From assembly GCA_945888895.1 (NCBI GenBank), contig CAMDAY010000124.1, positions 1-6,562 on the forward strand: a DNA stretch of 6,562 bases, given 5' to 3'. The DNA comes from Dehalococcoides mccartyi (lineage in GTDB: Bacteria > Chloroflexota > Dehalococcoidia > UBA2979). A program made the translations under genes and the position numbers. The first letter of the stretch is position 1. Each line of letters starts with the position of its first letter. The notes beneath the pieces were generated by a model. It had not been told where the DNA came from and made no database searches. It worked only from the letters and a program-made list of their open reading frames with translations. Below, piece by piece: positions 5,128 through 6,562 of this stretch.

Positions 5128-5760
5128 ATGCCCGAGGGACTGTCGGACAAGCAGCAACTGATCGTCGACTTCCTCGAGACGTTCATCGCCCAGCACGACT
5201 ACCCGCCCTCCATCCGCGACATCCAGACGGGTTGCAACATCTCCTCGACGTCCGTCGTGGACTACAATCTCAAGCGCCTCGAGGAGAAGGGCCTCATCCG
5301 CCGCGACCGCGAGGTCTCGCGCGCGATCGAGTTGCTCAACGGCTCGGGGGAGCGCCGCCGCCGCACCGTCGCGGTGCCGCTGCTCGGGCGCATCGCCGCC
5401 GGCATCCCGATCCCGACGCACCCCGACCAGGCTGCGCCCGAAGAGCTCATCGAGCTGACCGAGGATCAGGCGCGCGGCCGCGCCAACCTGTACGCGCTGC
5501 GCGTGCAGGGCACCTCGATGATCGACGCTCTGATCAACGACGGCGACATCGTCGTCCTCGAGCCGCGCGAGGTCGCCGACCCCGGCGAGATGGTCGCCGC
5601 CTGGATCGAGGATCGCGCCGAGACGACGCTCAAGCGCTGGTACCCGGAGGGCGCGAAGGTGCGCCTGCAGCCCATGAACTCCACGATGGAGCCGATCTAC
5701 GAAGACGCGACGAACGTCCGCGTTCAGGGCCGCGTTGTCGCCACGATCCGCGCCTTCTAG
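5128..5760 (+). CDS. lexA: LexA repressor, self-cleaving SOS regulator
   Basis: This 210-aa protein has the full LexA plan. An N-terminal winged-helix DNA-binding domain spans about residues 1-70 (SDKQQLIVDFLETFI, YPPSIRDI, SSTSVVDYNLKRLEEKGLI). A basic linker follows (ERRRR, 75-79), then an S24-type peptidase domain. The autocleavage bond is Ala91-Gly92 (GRIAAGIP). The nucleophile is Ser130 (VQGTSM) and the general base Lys169 (TTLKRWY). RecA filaments on single-stranded DNA would trigger self-cleavage and release SOS genes. I chose ATG 5128 over the adjacent GTG 5125 because AAGGAG (5116-5121) is 6 nt from the ATG and only 3 nt from the GTG. Its own promoter carries a palindromic site over the -10, so negative autoregulation is very likely. 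It is monocistronic and divergent from the PIG-L operon. Confidence 0.97.
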   Translation: MPEGLSDKQQLIVDFLETFIAQHDYPPSIRDIQTGCNISSTSVVDYNLKRLEEKGLIRRDREVSRAIELLNGSGERRRRTVAVPLLGRIAAGIPIPTHPDQAAPEELIELTEDQARGRANLYALRVQGTSMIDALINDGDIVVLEPREVADPGEMVAAWIEDRAETTLKRWYPEGAKVRLQPMNSTMEPIYEDATNVRVQGRVVATIRAF

Positions 5761-5762
5761 GT

Positions 5763-5779
5763 CCTCGTTCGGTTCGAGG
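5763..5779 (+). terminator. Weak hairpin just after lexA
   Basis: CCTCG (5763-5767) pairs with CGAGG (5775-5779) around a 7-nt loop, 2 nt after the stop codon. There is no T-tract and the stem is short, so it may not terminate by itself. Confidence 0.25.
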
Positions 5780-5811
5780 TAGGCGGGGCGGCTGCGCGGG
5801 CGTGGGCCTCG

Positions 5812-5831
5812 ACATCGCGCGGTGTCTCGAT
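5812..5831 (+). repeat. Short direct repeat, left of copy B
   Basis: ACATCG-CGC-GGTGTCTCGAT. It shares 17 bases with 6152-6169, differing only in the short insert between the two halves. It overlaps the left end of copy B by a few bases. Confidence 0.5.
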
Positions 5832-6087
5832 GTGGCGGCGCGAGGCGGCCCAACCCTACCCCCCGGCACGGGAGGGGGCGGTCAAGAAGAACCAATCGTG
5901 AAGCTGCGTCCCTCACGGTCCCTGCGGAACTCAATGAGGCCGCGCTCTGTGGGTGCGAGTGATTCAGGCCGTCGCCGGCAGATCGTCCAGCCGATCCGAA
6001 GCTCGGGTTCCTCGAAGGGCGAAGCCCGATGAACTTCATCCCCCTTCCCGCGCAGGGGAGGGGCCAGGGGGATGGGCCGTCCGGCGG
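5826..6087 (+). repeat. Interspersed hairpin-rich repeat, copy B (MITE-like)
   Basis: This is the second, diverged copy of the element at 2209-2475, in the same orientation. The conserved anchors fall within about 5 nt of the copy A spacing. The terminal hairpins are kept in degenerate form: left near 5853-5879 (CCCCCCGGCACGGGAGGGGG), right at 6037-6074. GGGC-GAA-GCCC (6017-6027) is preserved. An internal CGTGA/TCACG hairpin (5897-5917) replaces the GTGTGAGG/CCTCACAC hairpin of copy A and has an inverted-looking loop. The element occupies most of the 438-nt gap between lexA and the ABC gene. The remaining flanks (5780-5825 and 6088-6180) show no gene. Confidence 0.75.
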
Positions 6088-6151
6088 TTGAACCTCGGAC
6101 CGTTCGTTCGTCGAGTGACGCCGCTTGCCCTCTGCCCACCGCACCATGCCC

Positions 6152-6169
6152 ACATCGAGGTGTCTCGAT
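6152..6169 (+). repeat. Short direct repeat, right of copy B
   Basis: ACATCG-A-GGTGTCTCGAT, the partner of 5812-5831, about 65 nt beyond the right end of copy B. It also lies just upstream of the ABC gene, so it could instead be a regulatory site. Confidence 0.5.
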
Positions 6170-6186
6170 CGCATCGAGGCGGGGTG

Positions 6187-6192
6187 TAGGCT
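6187..6192 (+). promoter_or_regulatory. Candidate -10 element (TAGGCT) for a leaderless ABC gene
   Basis: TAGGCT fits the loose TAnnnT form and ends 6 nt before GTG 6199, which would place transcription start at the start codon. No -35 is recognisable. GAGG at 6193-6196 is too close to the GTG to be a normal Shine-Dalgarno site. Confidence 0.35.
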
Positions 6193-6198
6193 GAGGTG

Positions 6199-6562
6199 GT
6201 GACTGCGCAGAACCCTCCCCTGCTGGCCATCCGCGGCCTCTCCGCGACCTATCGCACCGGCGATGGGATCCTGCCTGCCGTGCGCGACGTCAACTTCGAC
6301 CTCCACGCCGGCGAGGTGCTCGCACTCGTCGGCGAGTCGGCGGCCGGGAAGACCACGGTTGCCCAGGCGATCCTCGGGCTGCTGCCGCAGCAGGCGATCA
6401 TCGAAGGCGATGTGCGGTACCGCGGGGCGTCGTTGCAGGAGATGTCCGCGGAGGAGCTCCGCCATGTCCGCGGCGAAGAGATCGCGATCATCTTCCAGAA
6501 CGCACTCGCCTCGCTCACCCCGACGCTCGCGATCGGTGACCAGCTTGCCGAGGTCTACCGCG
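6199..6562 (+). CDS. Oligopeptide/dipeptide-type ABC transporter ATP-binding protein (partial, 3' end outside window)
   Basis: The 121 visible residues are the start of an ABC ATPase of the OppD/DppD class, which powers import of peptides or related solutes through inner-membrane permeases. The N-terminal strand LLAIRGLSATYRTGDG is typical. Walker A is GESAAGKT (45-52). The Q-loop is IIFQNALASLTP with Gln100, a variant of the usual FQ-(D/E)-P-x-x-SLNP. GDVRYRG and SAEELRHVRGEEIAIIF are also family blocks. The signature motif, Walker B and the C-terminal oligopeptide-binding extension lie beyond the window. The start could be GTG 6196 or the adjacent in-frame GTG 6199; I prefer 6199 because of its spacing to TAGGCT. 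Substrate-binding and permease partners are not visible; they may follow downstream. Confidence 0.85.
   Translation, partial: MTAQNPPLLAIRGLSATYRTGDGILPAVRDVNFDLHAGEVLALVGESAAGKTTVAQAILGLLPQQAIIEGDVRYRGASLQEMSAEELRHVRGEEIAIIFQNALASLTPTLAIGDQLAEVYR

Noticed and set aside
5512..5523. Unusual catalytic serine context in LexA (GTSM)
   Set aside because: The position before the serine varies among LexA proteins (for example GMSM in E. coli), so this is normal.
2209..6087. CRISPR array or tRNA genes
   Set aside because: The repeats are two diverged 265-bp units, not short regular repeats with spacers, and no cloverleaf with a conserved T-arm was found.
4879..6465. Very long minus-strand open frame (528 codons) antisense to lexA and the second repeat
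   Set aside because: It runs opposite a certain lexA and through non-coding repeat DNA. Its translation has low-complexity, frame-shadow composition with no domain, as expected in GC-rich DNA.

Overview
The window is a GC-rich bacterial chromosome segment with tightly packed genes. It is not obviously a phage, plasmid or island. The GC bias, a LexA with a Gram-positive-style SOS site, a lysine/alanine histone-like tail, candidate leaderless starts and GC-rich interspersed hairpin repeats would fit Chloroflexota (Dehalococcoidia or Thermomicrobia relatives) or an actinobacterium. This placement is inference; no rRNA or marker gene settles it.

Layout: (1) 1-130, the C-terminal tail of a histone-H1/HU-like protein built of perfect 27-bp repeats, followed by a strong hairpin terminator (154-183). 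(2) 377-1573, a short cysteinyl-tRNA synthetase with an intact zinc site but no standard start codon at the expected place and no distal C-terminal domain. (3) 1664-2152, a hemerythrin HHE protein, probably leaderless. (4) 2153-2532, an intergenic region carrying copy A of a hairpin-rich interspersed repeat. (5) 4862-2533 on the minus strand, a three-gene operon: PIG-L/LmbE deacetylase, zinc-ribbon Nudix hydrolase, and an L-2-amino-thiazoline-4-carboxylate (ATC) hydrolase-family protein with a long helical tail. (6) 4863-5127, a divergent intergenic region with an unusually readable lexA promoter: -35, perfect DnaA box, -10, and overlapping palindromic operators. (7) 5128-5760, lexA. (8) 5761-6198, an intergenic region with copy B of the repeat. 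(9) 6199-6562, the start of an oligopeptide-type ABC transporter ATPase, cut by the window edge.

How the genes may work together: lexA looks autoregulated and is transcribed divergently from the PIG-L operon. The operon genes are coupled (30-nt gap, then a GTGA stop/start overlap). A loose cysteine/thiol theme (CysRS, MshB-like PIG-L fold, ATC hydrolase) is noted as a hypothesis only. The most unusual material is non-coding: two roughly 265-bp colinear repeats with terminal inverted hairpins, in which one internal hairpin appears inverted between copies, and the lexA control region.
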